A stretch of 64,000 nucleotides of DNA, from positions 620,001-684,000 of the forward strand of contig NZ_CP028884.1 of NCBI RefSeq assembly GCF_003606285.1. Reading direction: 5' to 3'. The stretch's first letter is position 1; each line of letters opens with the position of its first letter. Below the pieces are notes generated by a model that was given only the letters and a program-made list of their open reading frames with translations, made no database searches and was not told the DNA's origin. This stretch comes from Borrelia turcica IST7. Its GTDB lineage: Bacteria > Spirochaetota > Spirochaetia > Borreliales > Borreliaceae. A program made the translations under genes and the position numbers. Of this stretch, positions 1 through 9,550 are shown piece after piece.

Positions 1-1
1 T

Positions 2-1720
2 AATCCTGATTTTAGAATAGATACTATTTCTGATAATGATGATAAAACTTTTAAGATGCTGTCTGAAGGGCGTAGTACTTCTGTTTTTCAATTTGAATCG
101 GAGGGTATGCAACAGGTTTTACGGGAAGCAAAACCAGATAGTATTGAGGATTTAATTGCTTTAAATGCGCTTTATCGTCCAGGGCCTATGCAATTTATAC
201 CTCAATTTATTGCGGCTAAGACAGGAACTAAAAAAATTAAATATCCTCATCCAGACTTAAAGGAAGTTTTAAGGCCAACTTATGGGGTTATTGTATATCA
301 AGAGCAGGTAATGGAGGTTGCAAGAATTATTGGGGGTTTTTCTCTTGGAAAAGCGGATATCTTAAGACGTGCAATGGGAAAGAAGAAAGAAGATGAAATG
401 AATAAAATGAAAGTTGACTTTTTAAAAGGGGCACTTCTTAAGGGTTATGACGAGGATCTTGCTAGTGATATATTTGAACTTTTAAAACCTTTTGCGGGGT
501 ATGGTTTCAATAAGTCTCATGCAGCTGCATATTCTTTAATAGCTTATCAAACAGCATATCTTAAGGCTAATTATCCTGAAAACTTTATGGCCGCCAACTT
601 AACAAATGAGATTAATAATAGTGAAAAGCTTTCTTATTATATTGAAGAAGCAAAGTCAATGGGGATAAATGTTTTAAAACCTGATGTAAATCAATCTTTT
701 AGAGAGTTTCGTGTAATGGAGTCAAGTATCTCTTACGGGCTTAATGGAATTAAGAATATTGGGGGGAGTATAGTTGACCTTGTTATTGCTGAGAGAGAAG
801 CGAATGGGAAGTATAAATCTTTTGAAGATTTTATTAGAAGAGTAGATGATAGAGTTATAAATAGGAAATTTCTTGAGTCTGGAATAAAGTCTGGACTTTT
901 TGATAGTCTTGACCAAAACAGGAAAACACTTGTTGAAAATCTTGATAGATTGATAGAAGTTGTATCTAAAGATAAGAGCGATAAGAAACTTGGTCAGAAT
1001 AGTTTATTTGGATCTTTTGGAGTTCATGATGCTGTCGAGGAGAGTTTTCATTATGATTTATTTGAGGAATATTCTTATTCTGAGCTTTTAAGATTTGAAA
1101 AGGAACTTTTAGGTTTTTATGTATCTGGACATCCTCTTGACCCATATAAAGTAGCAATAGAAAGCTTTGCAACCTTAAATGTATTAGAAGAGCTTGCTAG
1201 TAAAAAGAATAGTATCGTTCAATTTGCCGGTGCTTTAAATTCAATAAAGATTATACATACCAAGAGAAATAATTCTAGAATGGCTTTTGGAGTTATTGAA
1301 GATTTTAAAGGTGTAATGGAAATTGTGATTTTTACTGAAAATTATGAAAAATCTAAGCATTTACTTATTGAAGATAGTGTAATTGGGGTTATAGGTAAAC
1401 TTACTTTTGGTAGAGATAAATTTTCAATAGTTGTTGAGAAAGTGTTAAGTATTGAAGAACTGTCTGTTAATAAGATTAATAATCTTCATATTAAATTTTT
1501 TAATGAAAGATTAAGTAATTCTAATCTTCTTTATTCTCTAAAGGATAGAATCTTTAAGTTTGAAGATAATACTGGATTTTCACAGGTTTATCTTTATTTA
1601 GGCAATAATGATAAAGATTTGAAGCTCAAAATGGGTTCAGTCTTAAATTTTAAGCCGGATGAATTCAAGATTAATGAGTTGAAGCGTCATGAGATAGTAG
1701 AGGATGTTTGGTTTGATTAG
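2..1720 (+). CDS. dnaE: DNA polymerase III alpha subunit, C-terminal half (partial)
   Basis: Replicative DNA polymerase catalytic subunit. The frame is open at the left edge, leaving 572 codons of a family norm near 1,150. The ATG at 56 is internal: the frame reads through it from base 2 with typical DnaE sequence. Visible are SVFQFESEGM near residue 26, RPGPMQF and YGFNKSHAAAYS, which are standard landmarks of the fingers and helix-hairpin-helix part. A C-terminal OB-fold region follows. The PHP domain and the catalytic palm aspartates must lie upstream of the window. The stop overlaps the ribosome binding site of the next gene, so the two are probably co-transcribed. Confidence 0.96.
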   Translation, partial: NPDFRIDTISDNDDKTFKMLSEGRSTSVFQFESEGMQQVLREAKPDSIEDLIALNALYRPGPMQFIPQFIAAKTGTKKIKYPHPDLKEVLRPTYGVIVYQEQVMEVARIIGGFSLGKADILRRAMGKKKEDEMNKMKVDFLKGALLKGYDEDLASDIFELLKPFAGYGFNKSHAAAYSLIAYQTAYLKANYPENFMAANLTNEINNSEKLSYYIEEAKSMGINVLKPDVNQSFREFRVMESSISYGLNGIKNIGGSIVDLVIAEREANGKYKSFEDFIRRVDDRVINRKFLESGIKSGLFDSLDQNRKTLVENLDRLIEVVSKDKSDKKLGQNSLFGSFGVHDAVEESFHYDLFEEYSYSELLRFEKELLGFYVSGHPLDPYKVAIESFATLNVLEELASKKNSIVQFAGALNSIKIIHTKRNNSRMAFGVIEDFKGVMEIVIFTENYEKSKHLLIEDSVIGVIGKLTFGRDKFSIVVEKVLSIEELSVNKINNLHIKFFNERLSNSNLLYSLKDRIFKFEDNTGFSQVYLYLGNNDKDLKLKMGSVLNFKPDEFKINELKRHEIVEDVWFD

Positions 1721-1731
1721 GAGGATTGATT

Positions 1732-2304
1732 TTGATAGTAGAAACTTTGATTATCTTTTTGAGCATTTATAGAATTTTAATTTTAATTAGAATTATTCTT
1801 AGTTGGCTTGTATCTTCAGGAATTAATACTAATGCATTTTTTAGGTTTATATATAATGCCACAGAACCGTTTTTATCTATCTTTAGAAGGGTTAGATTTT
1901 TCAGGCTTGGTATGCATGATTTTTCACCAATTGCGGCTCTGATTACTCTTACAATAATTGAGAGAATGTTATCTTATGGTGATTATAAACTTTCTACATT
2001 TATTATTTTGTTTATTATTGAAATTTGGGGGATAGTTAGAAGCATTTTTTTTGCTCTTATTTTTTTCTTTTTTTTAAGATTAATCTTTTTACTTTTACAT
2101 CTGTTTGATGGTACTGATTTCATGAGAAGTGTTGATTCATTGCTAATTCCCTTATCTGTTAAAATAAATAATATAGTTACAGATAAGCATATGTCTTATG
2201 TTTTCAATCTTATGTTAGCATGTGCATTGCTTATGGCATTTATAATTATTTTTGAACAAGCTATATTTGCTATTAGTATCCTAGTCTCTTATTTGCCTTT
2301 TTAG
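1732..2304 (+). CDS. YggT-family integral membrane protein
   Basis: A 190-residue, very hydrophobic protein with about four to six membrane segments. It looks like two YggT-type repeats. The N-terminal half carries a segment of the kind RIILSWL followed by an NATEPFL motif, which is the usual YggT signature (ILSWL...DPFL). Two TTG codons are possible. I chose 1732 because the strong AGGAGG at 1719-1724 sits 7 bases before it, whereas the TTG at 1726 is only one base from that site. The function of the family is not settled; osmotic stress and division-related roles have been proposed. It lies between dnaE and recG with gaps of about 10 bases, so it is in the same operon. Confidence 0.75.
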   Translation: MIVETLIIFLSIYRILILIRIILSWLVSSGINTNAFFRFIYNATEPFLSIFRRVRFFRLGMHDFSPIAALITLTIIERMLSYGDYKLSTFIILFIIEIWGIVRSIFFALIFFFFLRLIFLLLHLFDGTDFMRSVDSLLIPLSVKINNIVTDKHMSYVFNLMLACALLMAFIIIFEQAIFAISILVSYLPF

Positions 2305-2312
2305 GAATTTTG

Positions 2313-4373
2313 ATGTTTTTACATGATTTTCAATATGACTTGAATGGTGTAAGTGGTCTTGGTAAGAAGGGTATTGATAAGTTATCCGCTCTTCAAATTA
2401 CAAATATTAAAGAACTCATAGAACATTTTCCTAAAAAATATGAAGATCGTCAAAATATACAAACTTTTCCCGATCCCTTGGAAGTTAGAAACTGCGAACT
2501 TATGACAATTTTTACTGTTTTAGAACATAGGAGTCTTGGAGGTAATTTAAGAAAAAATTTAAGACTCATTGCTAAAAGTGAAAATGATGAAATATTTGAA
2601 ATCCTTCTGTTTAATAGAGGATTTTTAGAAAGCCTTTTTAAGGTAGGACAAAAATTTTATATTTATTCTAAATTTAATTACAGCGACTATACTCAAATGT
2701 GGAGTTGTTCTAATTTTGATAGTGAATCTTTTAGCTACAATCCTGAGAGATTTAATAAGATTATGCCAATTTATTCTCTTAGTGAAGGTCTTACTTCTAA
2801 AAAGATATCTTCTTATGTAAAGGAAGCTCTTATTTATTTTGTGAAGTTTGGACATTCCGATATTCCTGATTTTTTGATAAAGAAATATTCATTATTACCA
2901 CTTCATGATGCTTTAAATGAGATTCATTTTCCAAGTTCTTTGGAAATGCTTGATAAGGCAAAGAAAACTTTAATTTATAGGGAAATTTTTTTGCTTCAGT
3001 TTTTTTCAAGAGGTAAGAGTTCTGCAATTTTTGAGAGAGAAAGGAAACAGTTGTCAAGAAATTTGCTTGATCAGATTGTTGCAATTCTTCCGTTTAAGCT
3101 TACAAGGGATCAAAGGATTTCAATTGATGAGATAATTAGTGACCTTGAGAGCAGTAAACCAATGAGTAGATTACTACAGGGTGATGTTGGAAGTGGGAAA
3201 ACACTTGTTGCTTTTCTTTCAAGCATTCCTTTAATCGAGGCTGGGTATCAAGTGGCATTTATGGTTCCTACTGATCTTTTAGCAAGACAGCATTATAATA
3301 ATTTAGCAAATATATTAAATAATTTTAATGTTTCCATAGTTCTTTTAACGGGTGGGTTGAGAAAAAAAGAAAGGGAAGATATTTTGGAGAAAATTAGAAG
3401 TGGGACTGCTAGCTTAGTGGTTGGGACTCATGCTATTTTTTCTCAAGGAACAACATTTAAAAAATTAGCTTATGTGATTATTGATGAACAACATAAATTT
3501 GGTGTTGAACAGAGAGAAGAGCTTAAAAATAAAGGAAAAGAAGTAGATGTGCTTTTAATGTCAGCAACTCCTATTCCTAGAAGCTTAGCTTTAACTCTAT
3601 ATGGTGACCTTGAAGTGTCTTTAATTAAGAGGGGGCCTGCAGGTAGAGTTCCTGTTACTACTTATTTAGCCAAGCATGGTAATGAAGGAAAGGTATATGA
3701 TTTTTTAAAAAATGAACTTGCAAAAGGACATCAAGTCTATTTTGTATATCCCTTGATATCATCCTCGGAAAAATTTGATTTAAAAGATGCTACTAGTATG
3801 TGTTTAACACTTAAAAATATTTTTGTTGAATATTCTGTTGAAATGATTCATTCCAAGCTAGAATCACATGTTAAAGAAGAAATTATGAATGATTTTTATT
3901 CAAGGAAAATAGATATTTTGGTTGCAACGAGCGTTATTGAAGTTGGTATTGATTGTCCAAATGCAACTTGCATGGTAATAGAGCATGCTGAGCGTTTTGG
4001 GCTTTCTACTTTACATCAAATTAGGGGGCGTGTTGGTAGAGGTAGCTTGAAATCTTTTTTATTTTTACTTTATAAAGAACCTCTAACAAAAGCGGGAAAA
4101 TTTAGACTCAAGACTATAAAAGAGAATATAGATGGGTTTAAAATAGCAGAGGAAGATCTTAAATTAAGAGGACCTGGTAATTTATTTGGGCTTGAGCAGA
4201 CTGGTTATTTAAAACTTAAAATGGCTGATTTTGCTGAGCATAAAGATATCATAAGTTTAATGAGGGAGGAACTTAACTTATTTTTTTTAAATAAATCTTT
4301 TTATGATAAAAAAGATGTTGAATTGTTAGATGAGCTTTTGTTTTCATATTTAAAAACTGTTGGTAAAGAATAA
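2313..4373 (+). CDS. recG: ATP-dependent DNA helicase RecG
   Basis: Branch-migrating helicase that regresses stalled forks and processes recombination intermediates. The 686 residues match the family length. An N-terminal wedge/OB region is followed by two helicase lobes: Walker A GDVGSGKT (~residue 290), DEQH box (~389), SATPIPRS (~415) and QIRGRVGRG (~568). The start is the ATG at 2313 rather than the adjacent TTG at 2310; AGGA at 2303-2306 has better spacing to the ATG. It is the last gene of the dnaE operon and converges on the VanY-like gene with a gap of only 4 bases and no visible hairpin between them. Confidence 0.95.
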   Translation: MFLHDFQYDLNGVSGLGKKGIDKLSALQITNIKELIEHFPKKYEDRQNIQTFPDPLEVRNCELMTIFTVLEHRSLGGNLRKNLRLIAKSENDEIFEILLFNRGFLESLFKVGQKFYIYSKFNYSDYTQMWSCSNFDSESFSYNPERFNKIMPIYSLSEGLTSKKISSYVKEALIYFVKFGHSDIPDFLIKKYSLLPLHDALNEIHFPSSLEMLDKAKKTLIYREIFLLQFFSRGKSSAIFERERKQLSRNLLDQIVAILPFKLTRDQRISIDEIISDLESSKPMSRLLQGDVGSGKTLVAFLSSIPLIEAGYQVAFMVPTDLLARQHYNNLANILNNFNVSIVLLTGGLRKKEREDILEKIRSGTASLVVGTHAIFSQGTTFKKLAYVIIDEQHKFGVEQREELKNKGKEVDVLLMSATPIPRSLALTLYGDLEVSLIKRGPAGRVPVTTYLAKHGNEGKVYDFLKNELAKGHQVYFVYPLISSSEKFDLKDATSMCLTLKNIFVEYSVEMIHSKLESHVKEEIMNDFYSRKIDILVATSVIEVGIDCPNATCMVIEHAERFGLSTLHQIRGRVGRGSLKSFLFLLYKEPLTKAGKFRLKTIKENIDGFKIAEEDLKLRGPGNLFGLEQTGYLKLKMADFAEHKDIISLMREELNLFFLNKSFYDKKDVELLDELLFSYLKTVGKE

Positions 4374-4377
4374 TTAC

Positions 4378-5172
4378 TTAATTTGTATATTTTTGAATTA
4401 AATTTGAAATTTCTATTTTATGTTCGTTCCAAAATTTAAGGAATTTATATTGCAAATTATTAAAATATTTTTCTTGAATAATACATGCTTGTTTTCCAAT
4501 GTACATGTAGTGCCAAGGTTCTGACTTGTATCCGGTTTCTTTTTCGTAAGTCTTTGGATATGATAAAGAAAAGCCGTATTTTAATGAGTTTTCATAAATC
4601 CACTTGCCGGCTTTTGTGTCAAGTAGGTTATCGTCTATTTTTATGAAATCTATAGCTGTTCCTAATTGATGTTGCGAATGATTAGGCATTGCCGATTGTT
4701 TTTCTGCTACCTTTAATCCGTAGGTTTTCACATTATGTTCAAATAAAAATTTTTGATATTCTTCTGTTCTGTATGCTGATACTATTTTAATAGTAAACCC
4801 ATTTTTCCTTGCTTCTTTGATAAAGCTAATTAAGTCATCTATTAATATTTTCCTTAGCCTTAAGCTTTTTTTCCCAATGTCTTTTAATTCTTTAAAGTCT
4901 TTTAGATAAACTAAGTCAGGTGGTTTATATCCCATAGGAATTGGGATTTTTTTATTTACTTGCATTAAAAGACCATTCTTTTCTGCTTCAAGGAGTGGTT
5001 TTATCTCTTTTAAAAATGCAATGGGGTTTTCTCTAATTCGTTTTTGGAGAGATGAATCTATATCTTGTATAATTTTAAGTAAACTTTTTAAGTCTTGATT
5101 TGATATATCATTTGCTTGTAAAGTTAAGATGTGAATTAAGAATATTGATAAAAAAACATATAATGACTTCAT
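4378..5172 (-). CDS. VanY-like D-alanyl-D-alanine carboxypeptidase (peptidase M15B)
   Basis: Probable zinc peptidase that trims the terminal D-Ala of peptidoglycan stem peptides outside the inner membrane. The first ~20 residues form a signal peptide (MKSLYVF... ending LQA-ND). The M15B zinc ligands are visible as H168 and D175 in SQHQLGTAID and H221 in EPWHY; SAYRTEEYQ is the usual upstream substrate-site motif. The length of 264 residues is normal for secreted VanY/DacB-like enzymes. There is no ribosome binding site; a TATAAT on this strand lies only 9 bases before the ATG, so the message may be leaderless. It stands alone, divergent from the MATE gene. Confidence 0.88.
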   Translation of the reverse strand: MKSLYVFLSIFLIHILTLQANDISNQDLKSLLKIIQDIDSSLQKRIRENPIAFLKEIKPLLEAEKNGLLMQVNKKIPIPMGYKPPDLVYLKDFKELKDIGKKSLRLRKILIDDLISFIKEARKNGFTIKIVSAYRTEEYQKFLFEHNVKTYGLKVAEKQSAMPNHSQHQLGTAIDFIKIDDNLLDTKAGKWIYENSLKYGFSLSYPKTYEKETGYKSEPWHYMYIGKQACIIQEKYFNNLQYKFLKFWNEHKIEISNLIQKYTN

Positions 5173-5181
5173 ACAAATGTA

Positions 5182-5187
5182 ATTATA
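5182..5187 (-). promoter_or_regulatory. TATAAT -10 box directly before the VanY-like gene
   Basis: Perfect TATAAT read on the minus strand, ending 9 bases before the ATG at 5172. The -35 is weak (about three of six matches at 17-18 bp spacing). With a normal start 6-8 bases downstream, the transcript would begin 1-3 bases before the ATG. Confidence 0.45.
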
Positions 5188-5290
5188 ATATACTTTATTT
5201 TAATTATTCTATTAAGATAAATGTTTTGTGAGTTTGAATTTAAAATTCAAATTATTTTTTTATTTATAAAAGTGGTAAAATAGGTGGAAT

Positions 5291-6640
5291 ATGCTAAAGA
5301 AGTTTAATAATTATAATTCTATACTAAAAGAACTGTTCATATTAGCTATTCCTACGGCTTTTGAGTCTTTCTTGTTCCAGTTGGTAACATTTTTTGATAA
5401 TTATATGATTGCTTATTTAGGGTCTTCTCAAGTGACGGGAGTTTCTCTTGCAAGTAGAGTCAATTTTCTTTTTTTTATTATTGTATTTGGACTTGGAACT
5501 ACTCTTAGTGCATATGCTTCTCAGGCATTTTCTAAGAGAAAGTTTGAGCATGTAAGGCAAGCATTTGCCTATGCTTTAACGATTGGCACAACTATTGGAA
5601 TTATTTTTTTTTGTATGTCCTTTATTTTCTCAAAAGAGATTATTAGTCTTTTTATAAAAGAGAAAGACTCTTTAAATTTTGGAATAGAGTATTTAAAAGT
5701 TATCTCTTTTTCCTATATTTTGATGTCTTATTCTTTTCTATCTGCTATGGGCTTTAAGAGTTCTAAGGATATAAAAATACCTTTAATTGTAACTATAGTT
5801 GTTGTATTAGTTAATATTGTTTTTAATTACATATTTATTTTTGTACTTGGTATGGGCATAAGCGGGGCAGCTTATGCTACTTTGCTTGCTAGAGTTATTG
5901 AATTTGCCTTTTATTTATTTTACAACCTTTTTAATGTAAAGTCTTATTATCATCTTAAGCTAGATGATTTTTTTGTTACAAAGAGTGTAAAAGTAGCTAA
6001 TTTAAAGATACTTATTCCTGTTCTACTACATGAGATTGGTTGGGTTTTAAGCATAACTATTTTACATGCTTTTTATGCTCGACTTGGAAGTAGTGAATAT
6101 GCATCTTTTGCAGTTGCATCTAATATTTTGGATTTATGTTTTGTTTTAATGCATGGAATGGGAGTTGCAACTGGTGTTATTGTTGGACATTTGATGGTAA
6201 ACGATAAGGAGCATGTTAGGGCAATTGGAATATTTTTATCGGTTATTGGAGTTATTTTAGGATTTTTTGTAGCCTTGATTCTTCTTTTAATATCTAGAGT
6301 TGCTCCTGTTATTTTTAGTAATCTAGATTCTCCTGAACTTGTTGGTGTCTTTATTTCTGTTTTTGCTAGCATTGTTGTTTTTAAAGGATTTACATCTCAG
6401 GTACTTGTTGGTGTTTTTAGAACTAGTGGAATTCCTAATATTTGTTTTTATATTGAAGTAGGAGTAATAGTTTTTTATACATTACCGGTTGCTTATTTTT
6501 TAGTTTTTTTTACAGAATTTAGATTTCCATTAATAGTTTTTATTGTAAATCTTGAAGAAATTATTAAGAACATATTTATTTTAATAGAGTTTTTTAAAGA
6601 TAATTGGATAAGGGAGATTCAGTATGAAGAGCTGACTTAG
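5291..6640 (+). CDS. MATE-family efflux transporter (first of two)
   Basis: Multidrug/toxic-compound extrusion (MATE, NorM/DinF-like) secondary exporter of 449 residues, the usual size. It has about twelve membrane segments arranged as two six-helix halves. Family features include the N-terminal LAIPTAFESFLFQLVTFFD stretch, typical of MATE helix 1, and GISGAAYATL at the end of the first half. AGGTGG lies a few bases before the ATG. The substrate cannot be told from sequence; MATE proteins use Na+ or H+ gradients. A second, clearly related gene follows after 186 bases, so this looks like an old tandem duplication. Confidence 0.88.
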   Translation: MLKKFNNYNSILKELFILAIPTAFESFLFQLVTFFDNYMIAYLGSSQVTGVSLASRVNFLFFIIVFGLGTTLSAYASQAFSKRKFEHVRQAFAYALTIGTTIGIIFFCMSFIFSKEIISLFIKEKDSLNFGIEYLKVISFSYILMSYSFLSAMGFKSSKDIKIPLIVTIVVVLVNIVFNYIFIFVLGMGISGAAYATLLARVIEFAFYLFYNLFNVKSYYHLKLDDFFVTKSVKVANLKILIPVLLHEIGWVLSITILHAFYARLGSSEYASFAVASNILDLCFVLMHGMGVATGVIVGHLMVNDKEHVRAIGIFLSVIGVILGFFVALILLLISRVAPVIFSNLDSPELVGVFISVFASIVVFKGFTSQVLVGVFRTSGIPNICFYIEVGVIVFYTLPVAYFLVFFTEFRFPLIVFIVNLEEIIKNIFILIEFFKDNWIREIQYEELT

Positions 6641-6691
6641 TCTATGAAAATATATTATAATTAAGTATTATTAGGACTTTTTATGAGTATT

Positions 6692-6708
6692 ATGAATTTT
6701 AAATTCAT
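6692..6708 (+). terminator. Small AT-rich palindrome after the first MATE gene
   Basis: A 17-base perfect palindrome centred on 6700, followed by a T-rich stretch. It could form a six-pair hairpin acting as a weak terminator between the two MATE genes. The stem is all A/T apart from one G-C pair, so this call is weak. Confidence 0.3.
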
Positions 6709-6826
6709 TTTAATTTTATTTAATAAAGGAATTCCTTCTACCTTTTTATAGTGGTTTTGTTTTAATTGAATACTTTTGTTTTTTTGAAAATCTCAAGCTT
6801 GCTGTTTTTGTACTGAGGAGGGGGTT

Positions 6827-8170
6827 ATGTATTCGTTAAGCGAAGCTAAGAAGAGTAGGGTTTATAGAGACCTTTTAAATATCGCAGTCCCAACAGTTAT
6901 TGAATTCTTTTTATTTAATGTTATTTCATTTACAGATAATATTATGGTATCTTATCTTGGAGACTATCCTGTTGCTGGGGTATCTCTTGCTAATAAATTT
7001 TTCGAACTCTTTGCTACTATTGCCTTTGCTGTAATGGGGGCTTATAATATATTGGCTACAAGACAATATGCTAAGGGTGATATTGATGATTTTAAAAATA
7101 CTTTTTTTATTAGTATATTAATTCTTCTGTTTTTTTCCTTTGTGTTTATTTTTATTTCATTGTTTTATCCATACTTTTTTCTTGGTTTACTTTCTAATGA
7201 TTCAAGGGCTATCTCTTATGGAATAGATTATCTTGATATTGCTGTTTATTCTTTTGTATTTGCAGTTGTTAAGGGAATTATTGCAAATTCATTAAAAGTT
7301 GTTAAGATAACCAAAATTCAGGTTATTACTTCTGTTATTTCAGTTATTTTAAATGTAGTTTTTAATTATTTATTTATTTTTACATTTTCTATGGGAGTAG
7401 TGGGAGCTGCTATTGCCACTACATTGGTGCGTGGTGTTGAGCTTATTTTTTATGTCTTATACACTGTTTTTAATAAAAATTCGCACTTTTATCTTAAGCT
7501 TAAAAATTTAAAAATCAATCCTGTGATATTTTCTCAATTAATTAAATTTTTTATTCCAATATTCTTAAATGAGTTTATTTGGTATTTGGGATATTTTGGT
7601 TTAATTGCTATTTTTGCAAGAATTGATACTGCTAAGTATGCAGCTTATAGCATAACTTTTTCTACTTATTTTATGGGATTTAATGTAGTTAATGCGTTTT
7701 GTTTCTCTGTCAATATTGTAATGGGACATGAAATGCATAATGATAAGAGAGAAATAATGGCTGTTGCAGTATATTTAGGTAAAATAGGGCTTGTTCTTGC
7801 TATTCTTACCGCTTTCATATTATTAGCTTTGTCGTTTATTGCCCCGTATATTTTTTATGAGCTAGAGTATGCAAATCTTACTGGAGTTATGCTAAGATAC
7901 TATTCTATTTCGGTTTTGTTTACATCCCTTGCGTTTCAATATTTATTTGGATTTTTCCGTGCAGGTGCAGCTCCAAACTTTGGAGCTATTATGGAGGGTG
8001 CTGTAACTTTGATTTATACATTACCTATTGCATATTTCTTAGCAAATTACACTCAACTTCCATTTGAGATTATTGTTTTCATTCCAACTCTTGAAGATGT
8101 AATTAAACTAGGTATTTCTTTGCCTTATTTTTATAGTACTAAGTGGATTAAATCTGTTAAAACGGGTTAA
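6827..8170 (+). CDS. MATE-family efflux transporter (second of two)
   Basis: A 447-residue MATE exporter paralogous to the gene just upstream. The same landmarks recur in order: an IAVPTVIEFFLFNVISFTD-like first helix, GVSLANKF, GVVGAAIATTL, and a similar C-terminal half. The ribosome binding site is strong (GAGGAGGGGG just before the ATG). The stop is followed at once by the murD region. The two copies have diverged enough to have different substrates, but nothing in the sequence identifies them. Confidence 0.87.
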   Translation: MYSLSEAKKSRVYRDLLNIAVPTVIEFFLFNVISFTDNIMVSYLGDYPVAGVSLANKFFELFATIAFAVMGAYNILATRQYAKGDIDDFKNTFFISILILLFFSFVFIFISLFYPYFFLGLLSNDSRAISYGIDYLDIAVYSFVFAVVKGIIANSLKVVKITKIQVITSVISVILNVVFNYLFIFTFSMGVVGAAIATTLVRGVELIFYVLYTVFNKNSHFYLKLKNLKINPVIFSQLIKFFIPIFLNEFIWYLGYFGLIAIFARIDTAKYAAYSITFSTYFMGFNVVNAFCFSVNIVMGHEMHNDKREIMAVAVYLGKIGLVLAILTAFILLALSFIAPYIFYELEYANLTGVMLRYYSISVLFTSLAFQYLFGFFRAGAAPNFGAIMEGAVTLIYTLPIAYFLANYTQLPFEIIVFIPTLEDVIKLGISLPYFYSTKWIKSVKTG

Positions 8171-8194
8171 TTGTTTTGTTATAATGGGCTTACT

Positions 8195-9550
8195 GTGCGT
8201 TTAGATGAAATAAAAGATAAAAATTTTTTGGTTATGGGCTTGGGTCTTAATGGAGGGGGGCTGGCTGTTTCAAGGTTCTTGTTAAAACATGGAGCTAATT
8301 TAATAATCACTGATTTGAAGAGTGAATTGGAATTGGCGTCTAGCATAAAGTCTTTAGGAGAATTTAGAGATAGTATACGATTTGTTTTAGGTTATCATGA
8401 TGAAGATGATTTTAAGAATGCAGATATTGTTATTAAAAACCCTAGCGTAAGCTTTGACAATAAATATTTGAAGCTTGCAAAAAGAGTTGAGACGGATATT
8501 AGTTTATTTTTAATGTTTAATAAAAATCCAATAATTGCTATTACAGGAACTAAGGGAAAATCAACTTTGGCATCTCTTTTGCATCAAGTTTTAGTCACTA
8601 AGTATCCAAAGGCTAAACTTGGAGGCAATATTGGGATATCACCTTTAAGTTTCATAGACGAGCTTGATTCTATTTCGCCTATTGTTTTAGAGCTTTCTTC
8701 TTGGCAACTGCATGATATTGAAAATTTAAATCCTATTATTAGTATTATTACAAATATTTACCATGATCATCAAAATTTTTATGCAAGGTTTGATGATTAC
8801 ATAGAAGATAAATCAAAAATTTTTATAAATCAGAAGTCAGGAATCTTCATATCTCAAGATAGAGCTTATTATGATTACTTTTATAAGTTTAAGACAAACT
8901 TGGAAGTTGTTTTATTTTCAGAAACAGTGCCTTTAAACTTTGAAAATGATATTTTTTATTTTTTGAATGATAAAGTTTATCTAAATAAGGAAGTGATAAC
9001 TACTCTTAACGAAACAAAACTTGTACTCTTAATATCTAAGATGGTGGTTATTTTTGTTGCAAATTACTTAAAGTTAGATTTGAAATTGATGTCCGATGTT
9101 GTTAATGGTTTTAATGGAATTGAACATAGATTGGAACTTGTAAGAGAAATTGATGGTGTTAAATATTATAACGATACGGCATCAACAATTCCTGATTCTA
9201 CAGTCCTTTCTGTTAAAAGTTTAAAGAAAGATGGAGTTTTTATTAATCTTATTGTTGGTGGGACTGACAAGGAACTTGATTTTTTAATTTTTAGTGAAGT
9301 TTTAGACATGGTTAAAACTTGGATTTTATTAAGGGGAAGTGCCACTTTAAAAATTATTAAGTTTTTAGAAGAAAATGAAATTGATTATTTTATCTTTTCT
9401 TCACTAGAGGAATGTGTTTGTTATGCTAGGGAGATTGCTGTTCAAAATGATATAGTCTTATTTTCACCGGCTAGTGCATCTTTTGAGCTTTTTAAGAATG
9501 AGTTTGATAGAGGCTTTCAATTTAAGAAATTAGTAAATAATATGATTTAA
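8195..9550 (+). CDS. murD: UDP-N-acetylmuramoylalanine--D-glutamate ligase
   Basis: Cytoplasmic Mur ligase adding D-Glu to UDP-MurNAc-L-Ala in peptidoglycan precursor synthesis. A Rossmann-like N-domain (FLVMGLGLNGGG) is followed by the ATP-binding motif GTKGKST near residue 118, LELSSWQL, the NIYHDHQNF substrate region and the C-terminal EHRLE...YNDTASTIP block that all MurD proteins share. The frame opens at a TTG at 8171 touching the MATE stop. I prefer the GTG at 8195, which gives 451 residues and removes eight residues with no family character. The 3' end overlaps femA (opposite strand) by about four bases. Confidence 0.93.
   Translation: MRLDEIKDKNFLVMGLGLNGGGLAVSRFLLKHGANLIITDLKSELELASSIKSLGEFRDSIRFVLGYHDEDDFKNADIVIKNPSVSFDNKYLKLAKRVETDISLFLMFNKNPIIAITGTKGKSTLASLLHQVLVTKYPKAKLGGNIGISPLSFIDELDSISPIVLELSSWQLHDIENLNPIISIITNIYHDHQNFYARFDDYIEDKSKIFINQKSGIFISQDRAYYDYFYKFKTNLEVVLFSETVPLNFENDIFYFLNDKVYLNKEVITTLNETKLVLLISKMVVIFVANYLKLDLKLMSDVVNGFNGIEHRLELVREIDGVKYYNDTASTIPDSTVLSVKSLKKDGVFINLIVGGTDKELDFLIFSEVLDMVKTWILLRGSATLKIIKFLEENEIDYFIFSSLEECVCYAREIAVQNDIVLFSPASASFELFKNEFDRGFQFKKLVNNMI

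Noticed and set aside
6073-6372. 99-codon frame opposite the first MATE gene
   Set aside because: It is the mirror of a conserved coding region, with no ribosome binding site and no family features.
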